From NCBI GenBank assembly GCA_021151825.1, contig JAGKWQ010000003.1, positions 310,001 to 374,000 on the forward strand: a stretch of 64,000 bases of DNA. Direction: 5' to 3'. Shown here piece after piece: positions 9,323-16,357 of the stretch; positions within the stretch are counted from its first letter, which is position 1, and each line of letters starts with the position of its first letter. A model generated the notes under the pieces. It saw only the letters and a list, made by a program, of their open reading frames with translations, searched no databases and had not been told where the DNA came from. This DNA is from Cellvibrionaceae bacterium. Lineage in GTDB: Bacteria; Pseudomonadota; Gammaproteobacteria; Pseudomonadales; Cellvibrionaceae. The position numbers were made by a program, and so were the translations under genes.

Positions 9323-9946
9323 TTAATTCAGATCGACAATCAGCAGACTGCCAGTAAAGCGTTTTGGCTCCAGGCAATACCAGGTTAGCATTTCGTTATC
9401 CCAACGCTCACACTTGTCTACCAGATCCAGAAATGGCTGGCGTCCCGGATCAGCCAATACCAATTTTTTTACACCGGCATTAGCAGCACGCTTCAATAAC
9501 GAAAACCACTCCTCAGTGAGTTCTGGCCAAAAACAAATGTCACCACCAACGATCACATCAAATTTGGTCAGGTCAGCTTTTTTCATGGAGTCCATTGCAC
9601 CCTGACGGGTTTTGACTTCCACATTATTCAAATCGGCCTGCAGTTGTAAAAAACCGAATACCTGATCATCAATATCCAGGCCAGTCACCTTATGGCCCTG
9701 GTTTGCCAGATAAATTGAAGTCGGTCCCCAACCACATCCCACATCCAGCACGCGGCTTTTTTTCTTCAGTGGATTGTGAGTGAAATAATCCATCAATAAA
9801 TAACTGGAGTCCCAATGGCGATCGCCGTGGGCGCTGGGTGCAGATTCCTTTTTTACCCGTTTAATTGCCGGACTTTTTTCTTTGTACAACCAAATACCGT
9901 AAGCCGGGAATGTATTTTTTGCCGGGGGAATAAATAACTCAGGCAC
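9323..9946 (-). CDS. Class I SAM-dependent methyltransferase
   Basis: A 207-residue protein with a Rossmann-type methyltransferase core. Motif I is VLDVGCGWGPTSIYLA (about residues 66-81), the acidic end of strand beta-2 is VTGLDID, and motif IV-like FDVIVGGDICFW follows. The layout resembles the METTL21/ETFB-lysine-methyltransferase-like group, whose members methylate proteins, but the substrate cannot be assigned here. It lies between the MFS gene and the rtcB locus. The 97-bp gap to the MFS gene, with that gene's own regulatory repeat, suggests separate control. Confidence 0.8.
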   Translation of the reverse strand: MPELFIPPAKNTFPAYGIWLYKEKSPAIKRVKKESAPSAHGDRHWDSSYLLMDYFTHNPLKKKSRVLDVGCGWGPTSIYLANQGHKVTGLDIDDQVFGFLQLQADLNNVEVKTRQGAMDSMKKADLTKFDVIVGGDICFWPELTEEWFSLLKRAANAGVKKLVLADPGRQPFLDLVDKCERWDNEMLTWYCLEPKRFTGSLLIVDLN

Positions 9947-10092
9947 AGTAAATCCTCGCTATTTCCAGATTAAGAGTGATGGGGCAATTGCTCACTGATT
10001 CTATGACAGAATTAAGACACTAATATGACTAGACATCACAATACGTTAGCGATTGCCCGGCACAAAAAATCATTCGTAACTTTTAAAAGCCG

Positions 10093-10120
10093 TTGACAGG
10101 CAAAAAATTCGGCGTATTAT
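10093..10120 (+). promoter_or_regulatory. Strong sigma-70 promoter upstream of the rtcB locus
   Basis: Consensus -35 TTGACA at 10093-10098, 16-bp spacer, -10 TATTAT at 10115-10120; a start near 10127 is expected. The transcript would first encode a 9-codon ORF and a double hairpin before rtcB. Confidence 0.7.
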
Positions 10121-10211
10121 CGCGGCCAATTTTCAGGGCCCCGATTTCACGGGGGCCTCCATGTCCAACCCCGCAAGATTTTTTGCACTAACGCTAACAG
10201 GAGTACTCACA

Positions 10212-10241
10212 ATGACTTACGCAGGTTATACCAACGCATAA
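10212..10241 (+). CDS. Nine-codon ORF (MTYAGYTNA) between promoter and terminator
   Basis: ATG ACT TAC GCA GGT TAT ACC AAC GCA TAA, preceded by AGGAG at 10199-10203 with ideal 8-nt spacing. It is flanked upstream by a near-consensus promoter and downstream by two perfect hairpins, the second a full intrinsic terminator. This is the layout of a leader peptide or of a short peptide/sRNA gene. I know of no family with this sequence. Two Tyr codons in nine is suggestive of nothing specific. The evidence is positional only, so expression needs demonstration. Confidence 0.45.
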   Translation: MTYAGYTNA

Positions 10242-10259
10242 CACCTTCTGAGTATTCGT

Positions 10260-10288
10260 ACCTGGAAGGTTTTTAATACCTTCCAGGT
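10260..10288 (+). promoter_or_regulatory. Perfect 11-bp hairpin downstream of the 9-codon ORF
   Basis: ACCTGGAAGGT, loop TTTTAAT, ACCTTCCAGGT. It begins 18 nt after the mini-ORF's stop and lies 7 nt before the terminator. It may be a pause or anti-terminator element or a stabiliser of a short transcript. Confidence 0.7.
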
Positions 10289-10295
10289 CAGGCAC

Positions 10296-10337
10296 AAAAA
10301 GCCCTGATCGGGAAACTGATCAGGGCTTTTTGTTTTT
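10296..10337 (+). terminator. Strong intrinsic terminator ahead of rtcB
   Basis: AAAAAGCCCTGATC and GATCAGGGCTTTTT form a perfect 14-bp stem (loop GGGAAACT), followed by GTTTTT. It lies between the promoter at 10093 and rtcB, so rtcB needs read-through, conditional antitermination or a promoter of its own. Confidence 0.92.
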
Positions 10338-10343
10338 CATCGT

Positions 10344-10466
10344 TTGCTTACAACGAATTTATTCCGGAGCTTATCCGGATTCGCATCGAATAGTAAGCAA
10401 CATTCTTGCCCACAGGAAGGTTCACTCGAATTTTCGCGCGCCATTCGACGCGTGCAAGGGATTTTT
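10344..10466 (+). promoter_or_regulatory. Structured leader immediately upstream of rtcB
   Basis: TTGCTTAC (10344-10351) can pair perfectly with GTAAGCAA (10393-10400), enclosing a second hairpin TCCGGA-GCTTA-TCCGGA. The motif CGAAT or its complement ATTCG recurs several times (near 10354, 10379, 10386, 10427, 10443), giving alternative pairings. No reading frame with an RBS starts here. A regulatory RNA or an RNA substrate related to RtcB is possible; the element is too short for a tRNA. Confidence 0.45.
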
Positions 10467-11675
10467 ATGCCTGTAAAAATTGAATTAAATAAAAATGCCA
10501 GCAATGGTTTGAAGCCGGTAAAGATTTACACCAGCGATATTGAAAACCAGGCATTGACGCAATTAAAACAAATTGCGCAACTACCGATTATCCATTCGCA
10601 CATTGCCGCCATGCCGGACGTGCATATGGGAATTGGCGCAACCGTGGGGTCGGTAATTCCCACACTTAACGCGATTATTCCGGCTGCGGTGGGTGTAGAC
10701 ATCGGCTGTGGCATGAGTGCGGTACGCTTGTCGGTGAAGTCATCGCAATTGCCCGACAACCTCGCAGCCATGCGCAGTGCGATTGAGCGAGCGATACCGG
10801 TGGGTTTAACCGCGCATAAAACCATTAATGTGCGCACCAGCAGTTGTAACAAACTTGCGTACGGCGTGGAGTGGCTTTTTGAAAAACACCCAACGGTAAT
10901 GAAAATGTTGAAGCAACCGCAGACTATCTGGACCAAGCAATTGGGAACCCTGGGGAGCGGCAATCACTTTATCGAAATTTGTGTGGATGACAGCAAGGAT
11001 GTATGGGTGATGTTGCATTCCGGAAGCCGCGGAATTGGCAATGCCATCGGCCAATACTTTATCCAGCTGGCAAAAAAAGATATGGGCAAACATATCCATA
11101 ATTTGCCGGACAAAGACCTCGCCTATTTCACCGAAGGCAGCGAACACTTTGTGGATTACGTAACGGCAGTAAATTGGGCACAGGAATATGCACGGATTAA
11201 TCGTGAGGAAATGATGGGTTTGGTATTGCGGGCAATTATTCCATTTTTGCCAACATTCCACGCCGATCGCCATGCGATAAATTGCCATCACAATTATGTC
11301 AGTCGCGAGCAACATTTCGGTGCAGAGGTGATGGTGACACGCAAAGGTGCAATCAGTGCACGCGACGGGGAGCTGGGAATTATCCCCGGTAGTATGGGCG
11401 CCAAATCATTCATTGTACGCGGCAAAGGCAATGCCGATTCATTTTGTTCCTGCTCCCACGGCGCAGGCAGAAAAATGAGTCGCACAGCAGCGCGCAATAT
11501 GTTTAGTAAAGAAGATTTGATTGCCCAAACCAAAGGTGTGGAATGTCGTAAAGACAAACAGGTCATTGACGAAATTCCTGCGGCCTACAAAGACATCGAT
11601 GAAGTCATGGAGAACCAATCGGATTTAATTGAAGTAGTTCATACACTTAAACAAGTGTTATGTATTAAAGGATAA
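10467..11675 (+). CDS. rtcB: RNA-splicing/repair ligase RtcB
   Basis: GTP- and Mn2+-dependent ligase joining 2',3'-cyclic-phosphate (or 3'-phosphate) and 5'-OH RNA ends in RNA repair. At 402 residues it closely follows the E. coli protein. Visible are MPDVHMGIGATVGSVIP (Asp51/His53 region), VGVDIGCGM with the metal-binding Cys81, GTLGSGNHFIEI, HSGSRGIGN, INCHHNYV and, near the C-terminus, CSCSHGAGRKMSR with the histidine that is guanylylated. ATG 10467 is chosen: it follows AAGGGA at 6-nt spacing and gives a family-typical N-terminus. A 41-codon in-frame extension to 10344 would translate the structured leader. Neither rtcA nor rtcR is adjacent; two unusual genes follow on the same strand. 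Confidence 0.97.
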   Translation: MPVKIELNKNASNGLKPVKIYTSDIENQALTQLKQIAQLPIIHSHIAAMPDVHMGIGATVGSVIPTLNAIIPAAVGVDIGCGMSAVRLSVKSSQLPDNLAAMRSAIERAIPVGLTAHKTINVRTSSCNKLAYGVEWLFEKHPTVMKMLKQPQTIWTKQLGTLGSGNHFIEICVDDSKDVWVMLHSGSRGIGNAIGQYFIQLAKKDMGKHIHNLPDKDLAYFTEGSEHFVDYVTAVNWAQEYARINREEMMGLVLRAIIPFLPTFHADRHAINCHHNYVSREQHFGAEVMVTRKGAISARDGELGIIPGSMGAKSFIVRGKGNADSFCSCSHGAGRKMSRTAARNMFSKEDLIAQTKGVECRKDKQVIDEIPAAYKDIDEVMENQSDLIEVVHTLKQVLCIKG

Positions 11676-11685
11676 GGAGGAAAAT

Positions 11686-12621
11686 ATGGAAGCAGCATTG
11701 GTAGATGAAGTGCTCGCCTGTTTGCCAACCAACAGGACATTGTTTCGTTACTGCAAGGATCAATATGCAACCTATTTGTTGCAACGAGTACTCAATAAAA
11801 AGGGACCATTGAGCGTGCAGCAACTTAAACAATCCAGTTACCGGCAATTATTGGAAAAACCGTTTGTGCGAGATGCGTTACAAATAACAGGAAAACAAAA
11901 ATTGGAAGCCTGGCATTTGGAAAATGCGGTGGTAAGCGAGTTGAATCACTATGTACTGACGTTGGGAAAATGGGGGAATCGCACAGGCGGATTACAAACA
12001 TCGCGACCAGGGTGCAATCTGGTATTGCAGTTAAACCTGCCTGAAAGTCTGGATGCCGAATTCAAGCGAATCACCGGAGGTGTGATAAATGAATTTACAA
12101 CGCGCAATCATCCGCAAAGTAATACGCGGACAGCGACACTGGCATGGGCAAGGCTGGATATCGGTTTCGAGTCAGATGAAGTACTGATTGAAGAGGTCCA
12201 GTCAGATTTAATTCGAGTATTGGAGCGAATAAAAACTCGTGCGTTGACGAGTAAAACCGGCAATGCCACTCACTTTATTTGCAATGGTACAACCATTAAC
12301 CGACAGCGCATGGTGGCCTACTGTACAAAAGTAATCGCCATGCAAAAGAAAATCTGGGCAGAGGCCATGCTGGCAGCCTGCTTGTGGTTTATCCATGCCG
12401 AATTGGGAATAAGTAACGTGTTTTACAATCGGTTTGAAACTGGCAACCACATGAAGGAAATTAACTGGGGGTTACCGCCACGCTCGCTGTATACCGATTT
12501 ACCGGAAAAGTTTTGTTTTAACCTTACGCAAGAAGCACCTACTTTTATTCGCGAGAATAAAAAAGTTCGCAAAAGACTAAATAAAATTCACAACCCACAA
12601 TGGTATTTAATGACTATTTAA
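11686..12621 (+). CDS. Uncharacterised protein downstream of rtcB, EEVQSD motif
   Basis: A 311-residue protein I do not recognise as a named family. It starts 10 nt after rtcB with a strong SD (AAGGAGGA), so it is co-transcribed and well translated. It has no signal peptide and no membrane segment. The central segment contains WARLDIGFESDEVLIEEVQSD (about residues 153-173), then an Ala/Trp-rich helix and YNRFETGNHMKEI. The order recalls the EEIQSDW segment of phage large polyvalent proteins, but this is my weak impression of motif similarity, not an assignment. The C-terminal third is basic (ENKKVRKRLNKIHNP). A role in RNA repair or in sensing damaged RNA is inferred only from its position. 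Confidence 0.8.
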   Translation: MEAALVDEVLACLPTNRTLFRYCKDQYATYLLQRVLNKKGPLSVQQLKQSSYRQLLEKPFVRDALQITGKQKLEAWHLENAVVSELNHYVLTLGKWGNRTGGLQTSRPGCNLVLQLNLPESLDAEFKRITGGVINEFTTRNHPQSNTRTATLAWARLDIGFESDEVLIEEVQSDLIRVLERIKTRALTSKTGNATHFICNGTTINRQRMVAYCTKVIAMQKKIWAEAMLAACLWFIHAELGISNVFYNRFETGNHMKEINWGLPPRSLYTDLPEKFCFNLTQEAPTFIRENKKVRKRLNKIHNPQWYLMTI

Positions 12622-12647
12622 AAAAATCATCCAAGAGGAACGATGTA

Positions 12648-12857
12648 ATGCCAGGTAAAAAAGAAAGTCGCAACGGCCATGCATTCCACCCGATTATGCG
12701 CAAGGGGGGCGTGCATGAAAAAACCAACAAAGCCAAACGTAAAACAGATCGCCAACAAATGGCGAAAAAAGTGAACGATTGGCTAAGTAAGGGCAATAAA
12801 AAAGCCGCGGAAGACTCCGCGGCTTTTCCCCTCCTTGCATTCCTTGCGCTAGCTTGA
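12648..12857 (+). CDS. Small basic protein whose frame runs through a terminator
   Basis: A 69-residue reading frame, third gene of the rtcB operon. AGAGGA lies 8 nt before the ATG, so initiation looks strong. The first 60 residues are hydrophilic and rich in Lys/Arg, with HPIMRKGGVHEKTNKAKRK near the N-terminus. An intrinsic terminator (12800-12827) lies inside the frame. Transcripts ending at its T run would stop exactly after codon 60 and lack a stop codon, omitting the hydrophobic tail PLLAFLALA. E. coli ArfA has the same logic: a nonstop mRNA and an unstable hydrophobic tail, so that it is made only when trans-translation fails. The protein is not recognisably ArfA by sequence. The stop overlaps the convergent gene by 9 bp. 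Confidence 0.7.
   Translation: MPGKKESRNGHAFHPIMRKGGVHEKTNKAKRKTDRQQMAKKVNDWLSKGNKKAAEDSAAFPLLAFLALA
12800..12827. terminator. Bidirectional terminator inside the 3' end of the small basic gene
   Basis: AAAAGCCGCGGA and TCCGCGGCTTTT form a perfect 12-bp stem (loop AGAC). On the plus strand the T run is four bases before CCC; on the minus strand it is six Ts, so it also ends the PEP-CTERM transcript. It lies wholly within coding sequence of the gene starting at 12648. Confidence 0.88.
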
Positions 12858-13427
12858 AATACGACGACGAGTAAAGTAAATCGAGAACAAACCAATCACC
12901 AGCAACAAACTTATATTGGGCTCAGGTATTTTTACATCCGCTGTTCCTGAGCCAAATAAAAACATATTGGATAATCCACCACCTTTACCTGCTACACGCT
13001 CATAAGAAAAGGAACCGGACGTTTCACCGGGAGTAATCATCCAGGCAAAGGCATCGGGGTCACCGCCGCCCTGGCCAACATGCATGGTAATAACTGCACG
13101 ACTATAATTTTCCCAGAAAGATTCATCGATATACCAGGTTCCCATCACATCCGTTCCCCAGGAATCCGTGTCTACCGAGAACAAATCATTGCTGCCTTCC
13201 GCAGTCAATTCACCTTCCTTTATCCAATCATAATCCGTTGTAAAAAGGGCATTGAGATCATCTGAATCATTCAGATTGATTGAATTTTGCGTTCTGCATT
13301 CAATCGCATCTCCCAGCGTAGCTACGCGCTGGTCATCCGGCTCACAAGTAACAGGCCCCGCATTGGCACTAGAAGCGCACATTGCGATTAACACACTGAC
13401 GACACTGATTTTCCATAAGTTAGACAT
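12849..13427 (-). CDS. PEP-CTERM sorting-signal protein
   Basis: A 192-residue exported protein. Its signal peptide ends near ASSANA at residue 23. The C-terminal tripartite PEP-CTERM signal reads IPEP, a hydrophobic helix (NISLLLVIGLFSIYF) and a basic tail TRRRISS. Such signals are recognised by the archaeosortase/exosortase system (EpsH/XrtA), usually linked to exopolysaccharide loci; no exosortase gene is in this window. The middle region has two cysteines near the N-terminus and an aromatic, acidic body without a known enzyme motif. The ATG at 13427 follows AGGAGAAATAACT, an excellent RBS; an upstream ATG at 13469 would bury the signal peptide. Confidence 0.85.
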   Translation of the reverse strand: MSNLWKISVVSVLIAMCASSANAGPVTCEPDDQRVATLGDAIECRTQNSINLNDSDDLNALFTTDYDWIKEGELTAEGSNDLFSVDTDSWGTDVMGTWYIDESFWENYSRAVITMHVGQGGGDPDAFAWMITPGETSGSFSYERVAGKGGGLSNMFLFGSGTADVKIPEPNISLLLVIGLFSIYFTRRRISS

Positions 13428-13751
13428 AGTTATTTCTCCTACACCGAATACAACACATGTCCCAACCACTAAAGCAATGTTGATACCGTCGCCAAAATCA
13501 TCATCAAAAACAACTGCTTAAAAATGATCAATCGGCCATTTAGGCACTTAAAATTACAAAAATGTCATTTTTTTCGACCTTTTGGCGAATTAAAACTGTC
13601 AAAACATTGGCATTGCGGGCTGGTTGTTGATTAAGTATCCAGAGCAGAACGCTTATTTTCCTTCATCTATAAGCGTCAGGGTGCAGATGGGTAACTGACG
13701 TGGTAACTTGCGGATCAATTCCAAATATCCAGAGAAAAACCTTTCCACGTT
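13428..13751. other. Divergent intergenic region, no gene seen
   Basis: Separates the PEP-CTERM gene from the DUF1461 gene. It contains a weak inverted pair CGTCAG/CTGACG near 13674-13700. No RNA gene or reading frame is supported. Confidence 0.4.
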
Positions 13752-14486
13752 ATGAAACGCTCCCTTTCCATTGTGTTCTGGCCAGTATTTTTTAGCAGCC
13801 AGTTAATCGCCCTGGCACTTGTTAGCTGGCATGTATTAGCCCAATTTCATTTTGCGTATCCACTCGGGTATCAATTATTAGGCCTGGATAAACACATCGC
13901 CGAATATGCACCACTCAATCGCAATAAAGCCGATTTCGAATACACCGCCGCCGCAGATCACTGGCGATTATTTGGTGAAATTACTGATGCTGTGCAAGAC
14001 AGTGGCCGCGGTTTGCAAAATATCAGTTACTTGATGCCCAACGGCCACACCATCGGATTAATGCATGAAGCAGAAATTATTCACTTGCAAGATGTGGCCA
14101 ATCTGATTGATCAGTTTTATCAGGTGGGACTAACATGCGTAATAATATGGCTGGTATTGATTGCTATCGCAGTCTGGAAAAAGTGGTCGCCGCCTTCTTA
14201 TAAAAAAGTGTTGACCGGTTTTATTGCAGGCATCGCAGTGATTGGAGCAGGTGTTTTGGCATTAGGCCCAACCGATGTGTTTTATTGGTTGCATGTGCAA
14301 ATTTTTCCAGCCGGCCATCAATGGTTTTTTTATTATCAGGATTCACTCATGACCACCCTGATGAAAGCACCGGATATTTTTGCATTTATCGCCGTGTTTT
14401 TATTAGTGATATTGGTCGCACTTTGGATTGCCGCCTTTCTGCTTTTCAAGCGACTTATTAATCATCGTTTAAAAAATAAAATGTAA
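13752..14486 (+). CDS. DUF1461-type integral membrane protein
   Basis: A 244-residue protein with an N-terminal hydrophobic helix (about 7-28), a large presumably extracytoplasmic loop, then three further helices (about 118-142, 155-178, 208-235). The loop motif HEAEIIHLQDVANLI and the later FFYYQDSLMTTLMKAPDIF match the pattern of the DUF1461/TIGR01906 family, whose function is unknown. The charged LINHRLKNKM tail is cytoplasmic by the positive-inside rule. No strong SD is visible before the ATG. It stands alone between a PEP-CTERM gene and a GH5 gene, which says little about its role. Confidence 0.75.
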   Translation: MKRSLSIVFWPVFFSSQLIALALVSWHVLAQFHFAYPLGYQLLGLDKHIAEYAPLNRNKADFEYTAAADHWRLFGEITDAVQDSGRGLQNISYLMPNGHTIGLMHEAEIIHLQDVANLIDQFYQVGLTCVIIWLVLIAIAVWKKWSPPSYKKVLTGFIAGIAVIGAGVLALGPTDVFYWLHVQIFPAGHQWFFYYQDSLMTTLMKAPDIFAFIAVFLLVILVALWIAAFLLFKRLINHRLKNKM

Positions 14487-14644
14487 TTTTTTAACGGATA
14501 AAAATAATAACATTTTAAACCCTCTTCTATTAAAAACAGTGTGTGGCCAGCCCACGCCTGTTTTGATAGAGTCCTGCCCAGTGGAATTTGCCTGACTGGA
14601 TTCCCTCCTCGCATTACCCATCCCTATAAAAGAGCTAATAAACC

Positions 14645-15814
14645 ATGAAGCTGTATTTGAAACTCTTTGCCGCATTTTTGTTGTGCAGCCAATTAATTGC
14701 TTGTAGCACTACTACTAAAACTGCCACGACCCAGGCACCGGAACAAAACCACGGTTTTACCAGCACACAACAATCGGCAGATGAATGGTGGAATATTCCT
14801 TACCCACAATCATTCGATGAAAAAAAACTCGAACGCAAACAAAGTCTGATTAAAGTGCAAGGCAAAAGCTTTGTGACCGAAGATGGAAAAGCATTTATTT
14901 TCCGTGGTGTAAATATTGCTGACCCGGGCAAGCTGTATCAGCAAGGTCGATGGAATAAAGCGCTCTTTGAAGAAGTTCATCGCTGGGGAGCGAACACAAT
15001 TCGCGTACCCATCCATCCACTGTCCTGGCGCAAATATGGTAAAGACTGGTTCTTTGAACGCCTGGATGAAGCCGTATTGTGGGCCAATAGCCAGGGTATG
15101 TATTTAATTATCGATTGGCATTCCATCGGCAACCTTGAAGCCGAAATGTATCAACATGTCATGTATGAAACCACGCAACATGAAACTGCCGATTTCTGGC
15201 GCAAAATCGCGTTGCGTTACCGCACAGTTCCCACGATTGCTGTCTATGAAATTTTTAATGAGCCAACGCACAACTATATTGGCACGGGTGATTTTTCATT
15301 GGGCAAAGCAAATTGGGAAAGTTGGCGTAATTTGCTGGAGGATTACATCGACTTAATTCGCCTCTATAACAAGAACGCTATTCCATTGGTGGCCGGTTAC
15401 AACTGGGCTTATGATTTATCCCCCATCGCCACGGCACCGGTGCGCCGCGATAATATCGCTTATGCAATTCATCCCTATCCGCAAAAAGCCAAACCGCAAG
15501 ATCCAACCAAAGCAAACTTTTTTGCGATGTGGGAAAAAACCTGGGGCTATGTTGCTGACAAATATCCGTTAATCGCAACCGAATTAGGTTGGGCCAAAGA
15601 AACAGATTACGGTGCGCACGTACCGGTGATTAATAACGATGGAACCTATGGGCCAAATATTGTTGAATATATGGCGAAAAAAAGTGTGTCTTATACAGTG
15701 TGGGTTTTTGACCCGGAGTGGTCGCCAGTGATGATCAAAGATTGGAATTTTACACCATCAGAGCAAGGTGAATTTTTCAAAAAAGAAATGTTAAAGTCAC
15801 GAAAAAATAAATAA
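14645..15814 (+). CDS. GH5-family glycoside hydrolase lipoprotein
   Basis: A 389-residue lipoprotein (lipobox LIAC, Cys20) with a short Thr/Ala-rich tether and a single GH5 catalytic domain from about residue 65. The acid/base glutamate is Glu206 in YEIFNEPTH and the nucleophile is Glu313 in IATELGW. The conserved GH5 residues FRGVNI, NTIRVPIHP (with Arg120) and IHPYP are present. GH5 enzymes cleave beta-1,4-linked glucans, mannans or related polymers by a retaining mechanism; I judge a cellulase-type endoglucanase most likely but cannot fix the subfamily. Membrane anchoring suggests action on oligosaccharides at the cell surface. There is no carbohydrate-binding module, unlike the GH45 enzyme at 19.4 kb. 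Confidence 0.88.
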   Translation: MKLYLKLFAAFLLCSQLIACSTTTKTATTQAPEQNHGFTSTQQSADEWWNIPYPQSFDEKKLERKQSLIKVQGKSFVTEDGKAFIFRGVNIADPGKLYQQGRWNKALFEEVHRWGANTIRVPIHPLSWRKYGKDWFFERLDEAVLWANSQGMYLIIDWHSIGNLEAEMYQHVMYETTQHETADFWRKIALRYRTVPTIAVYEIFNEPTHNYIGTGDFSLGKANWESWRNLLEDYIDLIRLYNKNAIPLVAGYNWAYDLSPIATAPVRRDNIAYAIHPYPQKAKPQDPTKANFFAMWEKTWGYVADKYPLIATELGWAKETDYGAHVPVINNDGTYGPNIVEYMAKKSVSYTVWVFDPEWSPVMIKDWNFTPSEQGEFFKKEMLKSRKNK

Positions 15815-15816
15815 TA

Positions 15817-15867
15817 AAACTCCGGTCATTCCTGTTAAGAATGTCATATACAGAATGACCGGAGTTT
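15817..15867. terminator. Long-stem intrinsic terminator after the GH5 gene
   Basis: AAACTCCGGTCATTC and GAATGACCGGAGTTT form a perfect 15-bp stem with a 21-nt loop. It lies between the convergent GH5 and AHSA1 genes and probably serves both. Confidence 0.8.
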
Positions 15868-15875
15868 AAAGATTA

Positions 15876-16334
15876 CTATTTACTTGCTGTCCTTCGATTA
15901 ACTTCCGCCTCATACTTTTCAAGGTTCTGCTCATTCGCCGGTGATACAAACTGGCGAATTTGCTCATAGTGTTCAATGGTGTCAAATAACTGTTGCCAGT
16001 GAACCAGAGTAGTCTCACCCGAAGGCTCAAACGTAATCGTTAAAATAAAATGATGGCCGGATAAATGCTCAATCACGATCCGTTGATTATCGCTAACTTC
16101 TAAAAACCGGCTTTCATTTTCATAATTGCTACCATCAGGGCCATGCATGGTATGCCGCCACTGACCACCGGTGCGAAAATCAAACTCATGGAACGTATTG
16201 GAAAAGCCCGCAGGCCCCCACCACCGCTCCAAACTATTTGCATCGCGAAATGCAGCAAACACTTGTGAGACAGGCGCATCAATACGGCGACTTTTTACAT
16301 CCGCTCGGTGCTGTTCAGATTCCGGCAATACCAT
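15876..16334 (-). CDS. SRPBCC/AHSA1-family protein
   Basis: A 152-residue cytoplasmic protein of the START-like AHSA1 group. The N-terminal strand motif RRIDAPVSQVFAAFRDANSL is followed by ERWWGPAGFSNTFHEFDFRTGG and later LTITFEPSGETTLVHWQQLF, the usual pattern of this family. Members bind hydrophobic ligands in a helix-grip cavity; many bacterial ones have no known reaction. It lies 23 bp downstream of a VOC-family gene on the same strand and is probably co-transcribed with it. Pairs of AHSA1 and VOC genes are common in bacterial genomes and often linked to ArsR-type regulators, but none is adjacent here. Confidence 0.85.
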   Translation of the reverse strand: MVLPESEQHRADVKSRRIDAPVSQVFAAFRDANSLERWWGPAGFSNTFHEFDFRTGGQWRHTMHGPDGSNYENESRFLEVSDNQRIVIEHLSGHHFILTITFEPSGETTLVHWQQLFDTIEHYEQIRQFVSPANEQNLEKYEAEVNRRTASK

Positions 16335-16357
16335 AGGAAACTCCTTAAATAATTATC

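Noticed and set aside
10344..10466. In-frame 41-codon N-terminal extension of rtcB, and a tRNA-like reading of the same sequence
   Set aside because: The extension lacks an RBS and family similarity; ATG 10467 has a good SD. The fold is about 57 nt with no D-, anticodon- and T-arm set and no TTC motif, so it is not a tRNA.
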